Assembly (NCBI RefSeq): GCF_050003625.1
Contig: NC_134398.1
Location: 62,001-126,000 of the forward strand
DNA length: 64,000 nucleotides
DNA from: Haematobia irritans
Taxonomy: Eukaryota; Arthropoda; Insecta; Diptera; Muscidae
Reading direction: 5' to 3'
The notes beneath the pieces are model-generated. The model did no database searches and was not told the DNA's origin. It saw only the letters and a program-made list of their open reading frames with translations. Below are positions 1 to 15,000 of this stretch, one piece after another. Positions within the stretch are counted from its first letter, which is position 1, and the number at the start of each line of letters is the position of its first letter. Both the position numbers and the translations under genes were made by a program.

Positions 1-3000
1 GATTATGATTGATGGCAACACTTTTTGCATAAAACAACAAATAACACGAACAAAGAAGAAGAAATAAAGCAAGAATGTGTAATAAATATGCGGCAAATTA
101 CAATAAAATCGATTAATATATGCCGATAATAGTGTCTTTTTTGCATGCAAATTTGGCGACACAAAATGTCATCTGATTTTTTCCAAAATCTAATAGCGTT
201 CATCTTTGTCCAACAAAGACTACTCTAAGCCAAATTTCATGAAAATCGGATAAAAATTGCGACCTCTGTCGTATGAACAAAAATGCAAATAGATAACAAC
301 GACATACGGACAGAGATATGATCAGACGGACGGACAGCCAGGGCTAGATCGACTCAACGGATGATTCTGAATCGATCCATATATTAAACTTGGACTCGAG
401 GACAACTAGTTGTGCTATTCACCATCTCACACAAATCAATTTTATTATACCCTGAACACGTATGAATTTATTACATTATTATCGGCATTGACGATGTACA
501 AACTCGAAATTTTTTCTCACAAATGCCGCTAAAACCCTCAAAACACGTCAAATCGGGTCAACATTCCCCCCGATCTTGTCGCAATATACAATATATATAT
601 ACAAGAAAAAACCCGACGGCGATCACAAAAAAACACCTGTAAAAAATTACATTTTTTTGTCATATGATTATGATTGATGGCAACACTTTTTGCATAAAAC
701 AACAAATAACACGAACAAAGAAGAAGAAATAAAGCAAGAATGTGTAATAAATATGCGGCAAATTACAATAAAATCGATTAATATATGCCGATAATAGTGT
801 CTTTTTTGCATGCAAATTTGGCGACACAAAATGTCATCTGATTTTTTCCAAAATCTAATAGCGTTCATCTTTGTCCAACAAAGACTACTCTAAGCCAAAT
901 TTCATGAAAATCGGATAAAAATTGCGACCTCTGTCGTATGAACAAAAATGCAAATAGATAACAACGACATACGGACAGAGATATGATCAGACGGACGGAC
1001 AGCCAGGGCTAGATCGACTCAACGGATGATTCTGAATCGATCCATATATTAAACTTGGACTCGAGGACAACTAGTTGTGCTATTCACCATCTCACACAAA
1101 TCAATTTTATTATACCCTGAACACGTATGAATTTATTACATTATTATCGGCATTGACGATGTACAAACTCGAAATTTTTTCTCACAAATGCCGCTAAAAC
1201 CCTCAAAACACGTCAAATCGGGTCAACATTCCCCCCGATCTTGTCGCAATATACAATATATATATACAAGAAAAAACCCGACGGCGATCACAAAAAAACA
1301 CCTGTAAAAAATTACATTTTTTTGTCATATGATTATGATTGATGGCAACACTTTTTGCATAAAACAACAAATAACACGAACAAAGAAGAAGAAATAAAGC
1401 AAGAATGTGTAATAAATATGCGGCAAATTACAATAAAATCGATTAATATATGCCGATAATAGTGTCTTTTTTGCATGCAAATTTGGCGACACAAAATGTC
1501 ATCTGATTTTTTCCAAAATCTAATAGCGTTCATCTTTGTCCAACAAAGACTACTCTAAGCCAAATTTCATGAAAATCGGATAAAAATTGCGACCTCTGTC
1601 GTATGAACAAAAATGCAAATAGATAACAACGACATACGGACAGAGATATGATCAGACGGACGGACAGCCAGGGCTAGATCGACTCAACGGATGATTCTGA
1701 ATCGATCCATATATTAAACTTGGACTCGAGGACAACTAGTTGTGCTATTCACCATCTCACACAAATCAATTTTATTATACCCTGAACACGTATGAATTTA
1801 TTACATTATTATCGGCATTGACGATGTACAAACTCGAAATTTTTTCTCACAAATGCCGCTAAAACCCTCAAAACACGTCAAATCGGGTCAACATTCCCCC
1901 CGATCTTGTCGCAATATACAATATATATATACAAGAAAAAACCCGACGGCGATCACAAAAAAACACCTGTAAAAAATTACATTTTTTTGTCATATGATTA
2001 TGATTGATGGCAACACTTTTTGCATAAAACAACAAATAACACGAACAAAGAAGAAGAAATAAAGCAAGAATGTGTAATAAATATGCGGCAAATTACAATA
2101 AAATCGATTAATATATGCCGATAATAGTGTCTTTTTTGCATGCAAATTTGGCGACACAAAATGTCATCTGATTTTTTCCAAAATCTAATAGCGTTCATCT
2201 TTGTCCAACAAAGACTACTCTAAGCCAAATTTCATGAAAATCGGATAAAAATTGCGACCTCTGTCGTATGAACAAAAATGCAAATAGATAACAACGACAT
2301 ACGGACAGAGATATGATCAGACGGACGGACAGCCAGGGCTAGATCGACTCAACGGATGATTCTGAATCGATCCATATATTAAACTTGGACTCGAGGACAA
2401 CTAGTTGTGCTATTCACCATCTCACACAAATCAATTTTATTATACCCTGAACACGTATGAATTTATTACATTATTATCGGCATTGACGATGTACAAACTC
2501 GAAATTTTTTCTCACAAATGCCGCTAAAACCCTCAAAACACGTCAAATCGGGTCAACATTCCCCCCGATCTTGTCGCAATATACAATATATATATACAAG
2601 AAAAAACCCGACGGCGATCACAAAAAAACACCTGTAAAAAATTACATTTTTTTGTCATATGATTATGATTGATGGCAACACTTTTTGCATAAAACAACAA
2701 ATAACACGAACAAAGAAGAAGAAATAAAGCAAGAATGTGTAATAAATATGCGGCAAATTACAATAAAATCGATTAATATATGCCGATAATAGTGTCTTTT
2801 TTGCATGCAAATTTGGCGACACAAAATGTCATCTGATTTTTTCCAAAATCTAATAGCGTTCATCTTTGTCCAACAAAGACTACTCTAAGCCAAATTTCAT
2901 GAAAATCGGATAAAAATTGCGACCTCTGTCGTATGAACAAAAATGCAAATAGATAACAACGACATACGGACAGAGATATGATCAGACGGACGGACAGCCA

Positions 3001-6000
3001 GGGCTAGATCGACTCAACGGATGATTCTGAATCGATCCATATATTAAACTTGGACTCGAGGACAACTAGTTGTGCTATTCACCATCTCACACAAATCAAT
3101 TTTATTATACCCTGAACACGTATGAATTTATTACATTATTATCGGCATTGACGATGTACAAACTCGAAATTTTTTCTCACAAATGCCGCTAAAACCCTCA
3201 AAACACGTCAAATCGGGTCAACATTCCCCCCGATCTTGTCGCAATATACAATATATATATACAAGAAAAAACCCGACGGCGATCACAAAAAAACACCTGT
3301 AAAAAATTACATTTTTTTGTCATATGATTATGATTGATGGCAACACTTTTTGCATAAAACAACAAATAACACGAACAAAGAAGAAGAAATAAAGCAAGAA
3401 TGTGTAATAAATATGCGGCAAATTACAATAAAATCGATTAATATATGCCGATAATAGTGTCTTTTTTGCATGCAAATTTGGCGACACAAAATGTCATCTG
3501 ATTTTTTCCAAAATCTAATAGCGTTCATCTTTGTCCAACAAAGACTACTCTAAGCCAAATTTCATGAAAATCGGATAAAAATTGCGACCTCTGTCGTATG
3601 AACAAAAATGCAAATAGATAACAACGACATACGGACAGAGATATGATCAGACGGACGGACAGCCAGGGCTAGATCGACTCAACGGATGATTCTGAATCGA
3701 TCCATATATTAAACTTGGACTCGAGGACAACTAGTTGTGCTATTCACCATCTCACACAAATCAATTTTATTATACCCTGAACACGTATGAATTTATTACA
3801 TTATTATCGGCATTGACGATGTACAAACTCGAAATTTTTTCTCACAAATGCCGCTAAAACCCTCAAAACACGTCAAATCGGGTCAACATTCCCCCCGATC
3901 TTGTCGCAATATACAATATATATATACAAGAAAAAACCCGACGGCGATCACAAAAAAACACCTGTAAAAAATTACATTTTTTTGTCATATGATTATGATT
4001 GATGGCAACACTTTTTGCATAAAACAACAAATAACACGAACAAAGAAGAAGAAATAAAGCAAGAATGTGTAATAAATATGCGGCAAATTACAATAAAATC
4101 GATTAATATATGCCGATAATAGTGTCTTTTTTGCATGCAAATTTGGCGACACAAAATGTCATCTGATTTTTTCCAAAATCTAATAGCGTTCATCTTTGTC
4201 CAACAAAGACTACTCTAAGCCAAATTTCATGAAAATCGGATAAAAATTGCGACCTCTGTCGTATGAACAAAAATGCAAATAGATAACAACGACATACGGA
4301 CAGAGATATGATCAGACGGACGGACAGCCAGGGCTAGATCGACTCAACGGATGATTCTGAATCGATCCATATATTAAACTTGGACTCGAGGACAACTAGT
4401 TGTGCTATTCACCATCTCACACAAATCAATTTTATTATACCCTGAACACGTATGAATTTATTACATTATTATCGGCATTGACGATGTACAAACTCGAAAT
4501 TTTTTCTCACAAATGCCGCTAAAACCCTCAAAACACGTCAAATCGGGTCAACATTCCCCCCGATCTTGTCGCAATATACAATATATATATACAAGAAAAA
4601 ACCCGACGGCGATCACAAAAAAACACCTGTAAAAAATTACATTTTTTTGTCATATGATTATGATTGATGGCAACACTTTTTGCATAAAACAACAAATAAC
4701 ACGAACAAAGAAGAAGAAATAAAGCAAGAATGTGTAATAAATATGCGGCAAATTACAATAAAATCGATTAATATATGCCGATAATAGTGTCTTTTTTGCA
4801 TGCAAATTTGGCGACACAAAATGTCATCTGATTTTTTCCAAAATCTAATAGCGTTCATCTTTGTCCAACAAAGACTACTCTAAGCCAAATTTCATGAAAA
4901 TCGGATAAAAATTGCGACCTCTGTCGTATGAACAAAAATGCAAATAGATAACAACGACATACGGACAGAGATATGATCAGACGGACGGACAGCCAGGGCT
5001 AGATCGACTCAACGGATGATTCTGAATCGATCCATATATTAAACTTGGACTCGAGGACAACTAGTTGTGCTATTCACCATCTCACACAAATCAATTTTAT
5101 TATACCCTGAACACGTATGAATTTATTACATTATTATCGGCATTGACGATGTACAAACTCGAAATTTTTTCTCACAAATGCCGCTAAAACCCTCAAAACA
5201 CGTCAAATCGGGTCAACATTCCCCCCGATCTTGTCGCAATATACAATATATATATACAAGAAAAAACCCGACGGCGATCACAAAAAAACACCTGTAAAAA
5301 ATTACATTTTTTTGTCATATGATTATGATTGATGGCAACACTTTTTGCATAAAACAACAAATAACACGAACAAAGAAGAAGAAATAAAGCAAGAATGTGT
5401 AATAAATATGCGGCAAATTACAATAAAATCGATTAATATATGCCGATAATAGTGTCTTTTTTGCATGCAAATTTGGCGACACAAAATGTCATCTGATTTT
5501 TTCCAAAATCTAATAGCGTTCATCTTTGTCCAACAAAGACTACTCTAAGCCAAATTTCATGAAAATCGGATAAAAATTGCGACCTCTGTCGTATGAACAA
5601 AAATGCAAATAGATAACAACGACATACGGACAGAGATATGATCAGACGGACGGACAGCCAGGGCTAGATCGACTCAACGGATGATTCTGAATCGATCCAT
5701 ATATTAAACTTGGACTCGAGGACAACTAGTTGTGCTATTCACCATCTCACACAAATCAATTTTATTATACCCTGAACACGTATGAATTTATTACATTATT
5801 ATCGGCATTGACGATGTACAAACTCGAAATTTTTTCTCACAAATGCCGCTAAAACCCTCAAAACACGTCAAATCGGGTCAACATTCCCCCCGATCTTGTC
5901 GCAATATACAATATATATATACAAGAAAAAACCCGACGGCGATCACAAAAAAACACCTGTAAAAAATTACATTTTTTTGTCATATGATTATGATTGATGG

Positions 6001-9000
6001 CAACACTTTTTGCATAAAACAACAAATAACACGAACAAAGAAGAAGAAATAAAGCAAGAATGTGTAATAAATATGCGGCAAATTACAATAAAATCGATTA
6101 ATATATGCCGATAATAGTGTCTTTTTTGCATGCAAATTTGGCGACACAAAATGTCATCTGATTTTTTCCAAAATCTAATAGCGTTCATCTTTGTCCAACA
6201 AAGACTACTCTAAGCCAAATTTCATGAAAATCGGATAAAAATTGCGACCTCTGTCGTATGAACAAAAATGCAAATAGATAACAACGACATACGGACAGAG
6301 ATATGATCAGACGGACGGACAGCCAGGGCTAGATCGACTCAACGGATGATTCTGAATCGATCCATATATTAAACTTGGACTCGAGGACAACTAGTTGTGC
6401 TATTCACCATCTCACACAAATCAATTTTATTATACCCTGAACACGTATGAATTTATTACATTATTATCGGCATTGACGATGTACAAACTCGAAATTTTTT
6501 CTCACAAATGCCGCTAAAACCCTCAAAACACGTCAAATCGGGTCAACATTCCCCCCGATCTTGTCGCAATATACAATATATATATACAAGAAAAAACCCG
6601 ACGGCGATCACAAAAAAACACCTGTAAAAAATTACATTTTTTTGTCATATGATTATGATTGATGGCAACACTTTTTGCATAAAACAACAAATAACACGAA
6701 CAAAGAAGAAGAAATAAAGCAAGAATGTGTAATAAATATGCGGCAAATTACAATAAAATCGATTAATATATGCCGATAATAGTGTCTTTTTTGCATGCAA
6801 ATTTGGCGACACAAAATGTCATCTGATTTTTTCCAAAATCTAATAGCGTTCATCTTTGTCCAACAAAGACTACTCTAAGCCAAATTTCATGAAAATCGGA
6901 TAAAAATTGCGACCTCTGTCGTATGAACAAAAATGCAAATAGATAACAACGACATACGGACAGAGATATGATCAGACGGACGGACAGCCAGGGCTAGATC
7001 GACTCAACGGATGATTCTGAATCGATCCATATATTAAACTTGGACTCGAGGACAACTAGTTGTGCTATTCACCATCTCACACAAATCAATTTTATTATAC
7101 CCTGAACACGTATGAATTTATTACATTATTATCGGCATTGACGATGTACAAACTCGAAATTTTTTCTCACAAATGCCGCTAAAACCCTCAAAACACGTCA
7201 AATCGGGTCAACATTCCCCCCGATCTTGTCGCAATATACAATATATATATACAAGAAAAAACCCGACGGCGATCACAAAAAAACACCTGTAAAAAATTAC
7301 ATTTTTTTGTCATATGATTATGATTGATGGCAACACTTTTTGCATAAAACAACAAATAACACGAACAAAGAAGAAGAAATAAAGCAAGAATGTGTAATAA
7401 ATATGCGGCAAATTACAATAAAATCGATTAATATATGCCGATAATAGTGTCTTTTTTGCATGCAAATTTGGCGACACAAAATGTCATCTGATTTTTTCCA
7501 AAATCTAATAGCGTTCATCTTTGTCCAACAAAGACTACTCTAAGCCAAATTTCATGAAAATCGGATAAAAATTGCGACCTCTGTCGTATGAACAAAAATG
7601 CAAATAGATAACAACGACATACGGACAGAGATATGATCAGACGGACGGACAGCCAGGGCTAGATCGACTCAACGGATGATTCTGAATCGATCCATATATT
7701 AAACTTGGACTCGAGGACAACTAGTTGTGCTATTCACCATCTCACACAAATCAATTTTATTATACCCTGAACACGTATGAATTTATTACATTATTATCGG
7801 CATTGACGATGTACAAACTCGAAATTTTTTCTCACAAATGCCGCTAAAACCCTCAAAACACGTCAAATCGGGTCAACATTCCCCCCGATCTTGTCGCAAT
7901 ATACAATATATATATACAAGAAAAAACCCGACGGCGATCACAAAAAAACACCTGTAAAAAATTACATTTTTTTGTCATATGATTATGATTGATGGCAACA
8001 CTTTTTGCATAAAACAACAAATAACACGAACAAAGAAGAAGAAATAAAGCAAGAATGTGTAATAAATATGCGGCAAATTACAATAAAATCGATTAATATA
8101 TGCCGATAATAGTGTCTTTTTTGCATGCAAATTTGGCGACACAAAATGTCATCTGATTTTTTCCAAAATCTAATAGCGTTCATCTTTGTCCAACAAAGAC
8201 TACTCTAAGCCAAATTTCATGAAAATCGGATAAAAATTGCGACCTCTGTCGTATGAACAAAAATGCAAATAGATAACAACGACATACGGACAGAGATATG
8301 ATCAGACGGACGGACAGCCAGGGCTAGATCGACTCAACGGATGATTCTGAATCGATCCATATATTAAACTTGGACTCGAGGACAACTAGTTGTGCTATTC
8401 ACCATCTCACACAAATCAATTTTATTATACCCTGAACACGTATGAATTTATTACATTATTATCGGCATTGACGATGTACAAACTCGAAATTTTTTCTCAC
8501 AAATGCCGCTAAAACCCTCAAAACACGTCAAATCGGGTCAACATTCCCCCCGATCTTGTCGCAATATACAATATATATATACAAGAAAAAACCCGACGGC
8601 GATCACAAAAAAACACCTGTAAAAAATTACATTTTTTTGTCATATGATTATGATTGATGGCAACACTTTTTGCATAAAACAACAAATAACACGAACAAAG
8701 AAGAAGAAATAAAGCAAGAATGTGTAATAAATATGCGGCAAATTACAATAAAATCGATTAATATATGCCGATAATAGTGTCTTTTTTGCATGCAAATTTG
8801 GCGACACAAAATGTCATCTGATTTTTTCCAAAATCTAATAGCGTTCATCTTTGTCCAACAAAGACTACTCTAAGCCAAATTTCATGAAAATCGGATAAAA
8901 ATTGCGACCTCTGTCGTATGAACAAAAATGCAAATAGATAACAACGACATACGGACAGAGATATGATCAGACGGACGGACAGCCAGGGCTAGATCGACTC

Positions 9001-12000
9001 AACGGATGATTCTGAATCGATCCATATATTAAACTTGGACTCGAGGACAACTAGTTGTGCTATTCACCATCTCACACAAATCAATTTTATTATACCCTGA
9101 ACACGTATGAATTTATTACATTATTATCGGCATTGACGATGTACAAACTCGAAATTTTTTCTCACAAATGCCGCTAAAACCCTCAAAACACGTCAAATCG
9201 GGTCAACATTCCCCCCGATCTTGTCGCAATATACAATATATATATACAAGAAAAAACCCGACGGCGATCACAAAAAAACACCTGTAAAAAATTACATTTT
9301 TTTGTCATATGATTATGATTGATGGCAACACTTTTTGCATAAAACAACAAATAACACGAACAAAGAAGAAGAAATAAAGCAAGAATGTGTAATAAATATG
9401 CGGCAAATTACAATAAAATCGATTAATATATGCCGATAATAGTGTCTTTTTTGCATGCAAATTTGGCGACACAAAATGTCATCTGATTTTTTCCAAAATC
9501 TAATAGCGTTCATCTTTGTCCAACAAAGACTACTCTAAGCCAAATTTCATGAAAATCGGATAAAAATTGCGACCTCTGTCGTATGAACAAAAATGCAAAT
9601 AGATAACAACGACATACGGACAGAGATATGATCAGACGGACGGACAGCCAGGGCTAGATCGACTCAACGGATGATTCTGAATCGATCCATATATTAAACT
9701 TGGACTCGAGGACAACTAGTTGTGCTATTCACCATCTCACACAAATCAATTTTATTATACCCTGAACACGTATGAATTTATTACATTATTATCGGCATTG
9801 ACGATGTACAAACTCGAAATTTTTTCTCACAAATGCCGCTAAAACCCTCAAAACACGTCAAATCGGGTCAACATTCCCCCCGATCTTGTCGCAATATACA
9901 ATATATATATACAAGAAAAAACCCGACGGCGATCACAAAAAAACACCTGTAAAAAATTACATTTTTTTGTCATATGATTATGATTGATGGCAACACTTTT
10001 TGCATAAAACAACAAATAACACGAACAAAGAAGAAGAAATAAAGCAAGAATGTGTAATAAATATGCGGCAAATTACAATAAAATCGATTAATATATGCCG
10101 ATAATAGTGTCTTTTTTGCATGCAAATTTGGCGACACAAAATGTCATCTGATTTTTTCCAAAATCTAATAGCGTTCATCTTTGTCCAACAAAGACTACTC
10201 TAAGCCAAATTTCATGAAAATCGGATAAAAATTGCGACCTCTGTCGTATGAACAAAAATGCAAATAGATAACAACGACATACGGACAGAGATATGATCAG
10301 ACGGACGGACAGCCAGGGCTAGATCGACTCAACGGATGATTCTGAATCGATCCATATATTAAACTTGGACTCGAGGACAACTAGTTGTGCTATTCACCAT
10401 CTCACACAAATCAATTTTATTATACCCTGAACACGTATGAATTTATTACATTATTATCGGCATTGACGATGTACAAACTCGAAATTTTTTCTCACAAATG
10501 CCGCTAAAACCCTCAAAACACGTCAAATCGGGTCAACATTCCCCCCGATCTTGTCGCAATATACAATATATATATACAAGAAAAAACCCGACGGCGATCA
10601 CAAAAAAACACCTGTAAAAAATTACATTTTTTTGTCATATGATTATGATTGATGGCAACACTTTTTGCATAAAACAACAAATAACACGAACAAAGAAGAA
10701 GAAATAAAGCAAGAATGTGTAATAAATATGCGGCAAATTACAATAAAATCGATTAATATATGCCGATAATAGTGTCTTTTTTGCATGCAAATTTGGCGAC
10801 ACAAAATGTCATCTGATTTTTTCCAAAATCTAATAGCGTTCATCTTTGTCCAACAAAGACTACTCTAAGCCAAATTTCATGAAAATCGGATAAAAATTGC
10901 GACCTCTGTCGTATGAACAAAAATGCAAATAGATAACAACGACATACGGACAGAGATATGATCAGACGGACGGACAGCCAGGGCTAGATCGACTCAACGG
11001 ATGATTCTGAATCGATCCATATATTAAACTTGGACTCGAGGACAACTAGTTGTGCTATTCACCATCTCACACAAATCAATTTTATTATACCCTGAACACG
11101 TATGAATTTATTACATTATTATCGGCATTGACGATGTACAAACTCGAAATTTTTTCTCACAAATGCCGCTAAAACCCTCAAAACACGTCAAATCGGGTCA
11201 ACATTCCCCCCGATCTTGTCGCAATATACAATATATATATACAAGAAAAAACCCGACGGCGATCACAAAAAAACACCTGTAAAAAATTACATTTTTTTGT
11301 CATATGATTATGATTGATGGCAACACTTTTTGCATAAAACAACAAATAACACGAACAAAGAAGAAGAAATAAAGCAAGAATGTGTAATAAATATGCGGCA
11401 AATTACAATAAAATCGATTAATATATGCCGATAATAGTGTCTTTTTTGCATGCAAATTTGGCGACACAAAATGTCATCTGATTTTTTCCAAAATCTAATA
11501 GCGTTCATCTTTGTCCAACAAAGACTACTCTAAGCCAAATTTCATGAAAATCGGATAAAAATTGCGACCTCTGTCGTATGAACAAAAATGCAAATAGATA
11601 ACAACGACATACGGACAGAGATATGATCAGACGGACGGACAGCCAGGGCTAGATCGACTCAACGGATGATTCTGAATCGATCCATATATTAAACTTGGAC
11701 TCGAGGACAACTAGTTGTGCTATTCACCATCTCACACAAATCAATTTTATTATACCCTGAACACGTATGAATTTATTACATTATTATCGGCATTGACGAT
11801 GTACAAACTCGAAATTTTTTCTCACAAATGCCGCTAAAACCCTCAAAACACGTCAAATCGGGTCAACATTCCCCCCGATCTTGTCGCAATATACAATATA
11901 TATATACAAGAAAAAACCCGACGGCGATCACAAAAAAACACCTGTAAAAAATTACATTTTTTTGTCATATGATTATGATTGATGGCAACACTTTTTGCAT

Positions 12001-15000
12001 AAAACAACAAATAACACGAACAAAGAAGAAGAAATAAAGCAAGAATGTGTAATAAATATGCGGCAAATTACAATAAAATCGATTAATATATGCCGATAAT
12101 AGTGTCTTTTTTGCATGCAAATTTGGCGACACAAAATGTCATCTGATTTTTTCCAAAATCTAATAGCGTTCATCTTTGTCCAACAAAGACTACTCTAAGC
12201 CAAATTTCATGAAAATCGGATAAAAATTGCGACCTCTGTCGTATGAACAAAAATGCAAATAGATAACAACGACATACGGACAGAGATATGATCAGACGGA
12301 CGGACAGCCAGGGCTAGATCGACTCAACGGATGATTCTGAATCGATCCATATATTAAACTTGGACTCGAGGACAACTAGTTGTGCTATTCACCATCTCAC
12401 ACAAATCAATTTTATTATACCCTGAACACGTATGAATTTATTACATTATTATCGGCATTGACGATGTACAAACTCGAAATTTTTTCTCACAAATGCCGCT
12501 AAAACCCTCAAAACACGTCAAATCGGGTCAACATTCCCCCCGATCTTGTCGCAATATACAATATATATATACAAGAAAAAACCCGACGGCGATCACAAAA
12601 AAACACCTGTAAAAAATTACATTTTTTTGTCATATGATTATGATTGATGGCAACACTTTTTGCATAAAACAACAAATAACACGAACAAAGAAGAAGAAAT
12701 AAAGCAAGAATGTGTAATAAATATGCGGCAAATTACAATAAAATCGATTAATATATGCCGATAATAGTGTCTTTTTTGCATGCAAATTTGGCGACACAAA
12801 ATGTCATCTGATTTTTTCCAAAATCTAATAGCGTTCATCTTTGTCCAACAAAGACTACTCTAAGCCAAATTTCATGAAAATCGGATAAAAATTGCGACCT
12901 CTGTCGTATGAACAAAAATGCAAATAGATAACAACGACATACGGACAGAGATATGATCAGACGGACGGACAGCCAGGGCTAGATCGACTCAACGGATGAT
13001 TCTGAATCGATCCATATATTAAACTTGGACTCGAGGACAACTAGTTGTGCTATTCACCATCTCACACAAATCAATTTTATTATACCCTGAACACGTATGA
13101 ATTTATTACATTATTATCGGCATTGACGATGTACAAACTCGAAATTTTTTCTCACAAATGCCGCTAAAACCCTCAAAACACGTCAAATCGGGTCAACATT
13201 CCCCCCGATCTTGTCGCAATATACAATATATATATACAAGAAAAAACCCGACGGCGATCACAAAAAAACACCTGTAAAAAATTACATTTTTTTGTCATAT
13301 GATTATGATTGATGGCAACACTTTTTGCATAAAACAACAAATAACACGAACAAAGAAGAAGAAATAAAGCAAGAATGTGTAATAAATATGCGGCAAATTA
13401 CAATAAAATCGATTAATATATGCCGATAATAGTGTCTTTTTTGCATGCAAATTTGGCGACACAAAATGTCATCTGATTTTTTCCAAAATCTAATAGCGTT
13501 CATCTTTGTCCAACAAAGACTACTCTAAGCCAAATTTCATGAAAATCGGATAAAAATTGCGACCTCTGTCGTATGAACAAAAATGCAAATAGATAACAAC
13601 GACATACGGACAGAGATATGATCAGACGGACGGACAGCCAGGGCTAGATCGACTCAACGGATGATTCTGAATCGATCCATATATTAAACTTGGACTCGAG
13701 GACAACTAGTTGTGCTATTCACCATCTCACACAAATCAATTTTATTATACCCTGAACACGTATGAATTTATTACATTATTATCGGCATTGACGATGTACA
13801 AACTCGAAATTTTTTCTCACAAATGCCGCTAAAACCCTCAAAACACGTCAAATCGGGTCAACATTCCCCCCGATCTTGTCGCAATATACAATATATATAT
13901 ACAAGAAAAAACCCGACGGCGATCACAAAAAAACACCTGTAAAAAATTACATTTTTTTGTCATATGATTATGATTGATGGCAACACTTTTTGCATAAAAC
14001 AACAAATAACACGAACAAAGAAGAAGAAATAAAGCAAGAATGTGTAATAAATATGCGGCAAATTACAATAAAATCGATTAATATATGCCGATAATAGTGT
14101 CTTTTTTGCATGCAAATTTGGCGACACAAAATGTCATCTGATTTTTTCCAAAATCTAATAGCGTTCATCTTTGTCCAACAAAGACTACTCTAAGCCAAAT
14201 TTCATGAAAATCGGATAAAAATTGCGACCTCTGTCGTATGAACAAAAATGCAAATAGATAACAACGACATACGGACAGAGATATGATCAGACGGACGGAC
14301 AGCCAGGGCTAGATCGACTCAACGGATGATTCTGAATCGATCCATATATTAAACTTGGACTCGAGGACAACTAGTTGTGCTATTCACCATCTCACACAAA
14401 TCAATTTTATTATACCCTGAACACGTATGAATTTATTACATTATTATCGGCATTGACGATGTACAAACTCGAAATTTTTTCTCACAAATGCCGCTAAAAC
14501 CCTCAAAACACGTCAAATCGGGTCAACATTCCCCCCGATCTTGTCGCAATATACAATATATATATACAAGAAAAAACCCGACGGCGATCACAAAAAAACA
14601 CCTGTAAAAAATTACATTTTTTTGTCATATGATTATGATTGATGGCAACACTTTTTGCATAAAACAACAAATAACACGAACAAAGAAGAAGAAATAAAGC
14701 AAGAATGTGTAATAAATATGCGGCAAATTACAATAAAATCGATTAATATATGCCGATAATAGTGTCTTTTTTGCATGCAAATTTGGCGACACAAAATGTC
14801 ATCTGATTTTTTCCAAAATCTAATAGCGTTCATCTTTGTCCAACAAAGACTACTCTAAGCCAAATTTCATGAAAATCGGATAAAAATTGCGACCTCTGTC
14901 GTATGAACAAAAATGCAAATAGATAACAACGACATACGGACAGAGATATGATCAGACGGACGGACAGCCAGGGCTAGATCGACTCAACGGATGATTCTGA

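Noticed and set aside
3..203. 66-codon minus-strand ORF repeated in every satellite unit
   Set aside because: It is identical only because the unit is identical; it is AT-biased, has no recognisable domain, and satellite context explains its recurrence.
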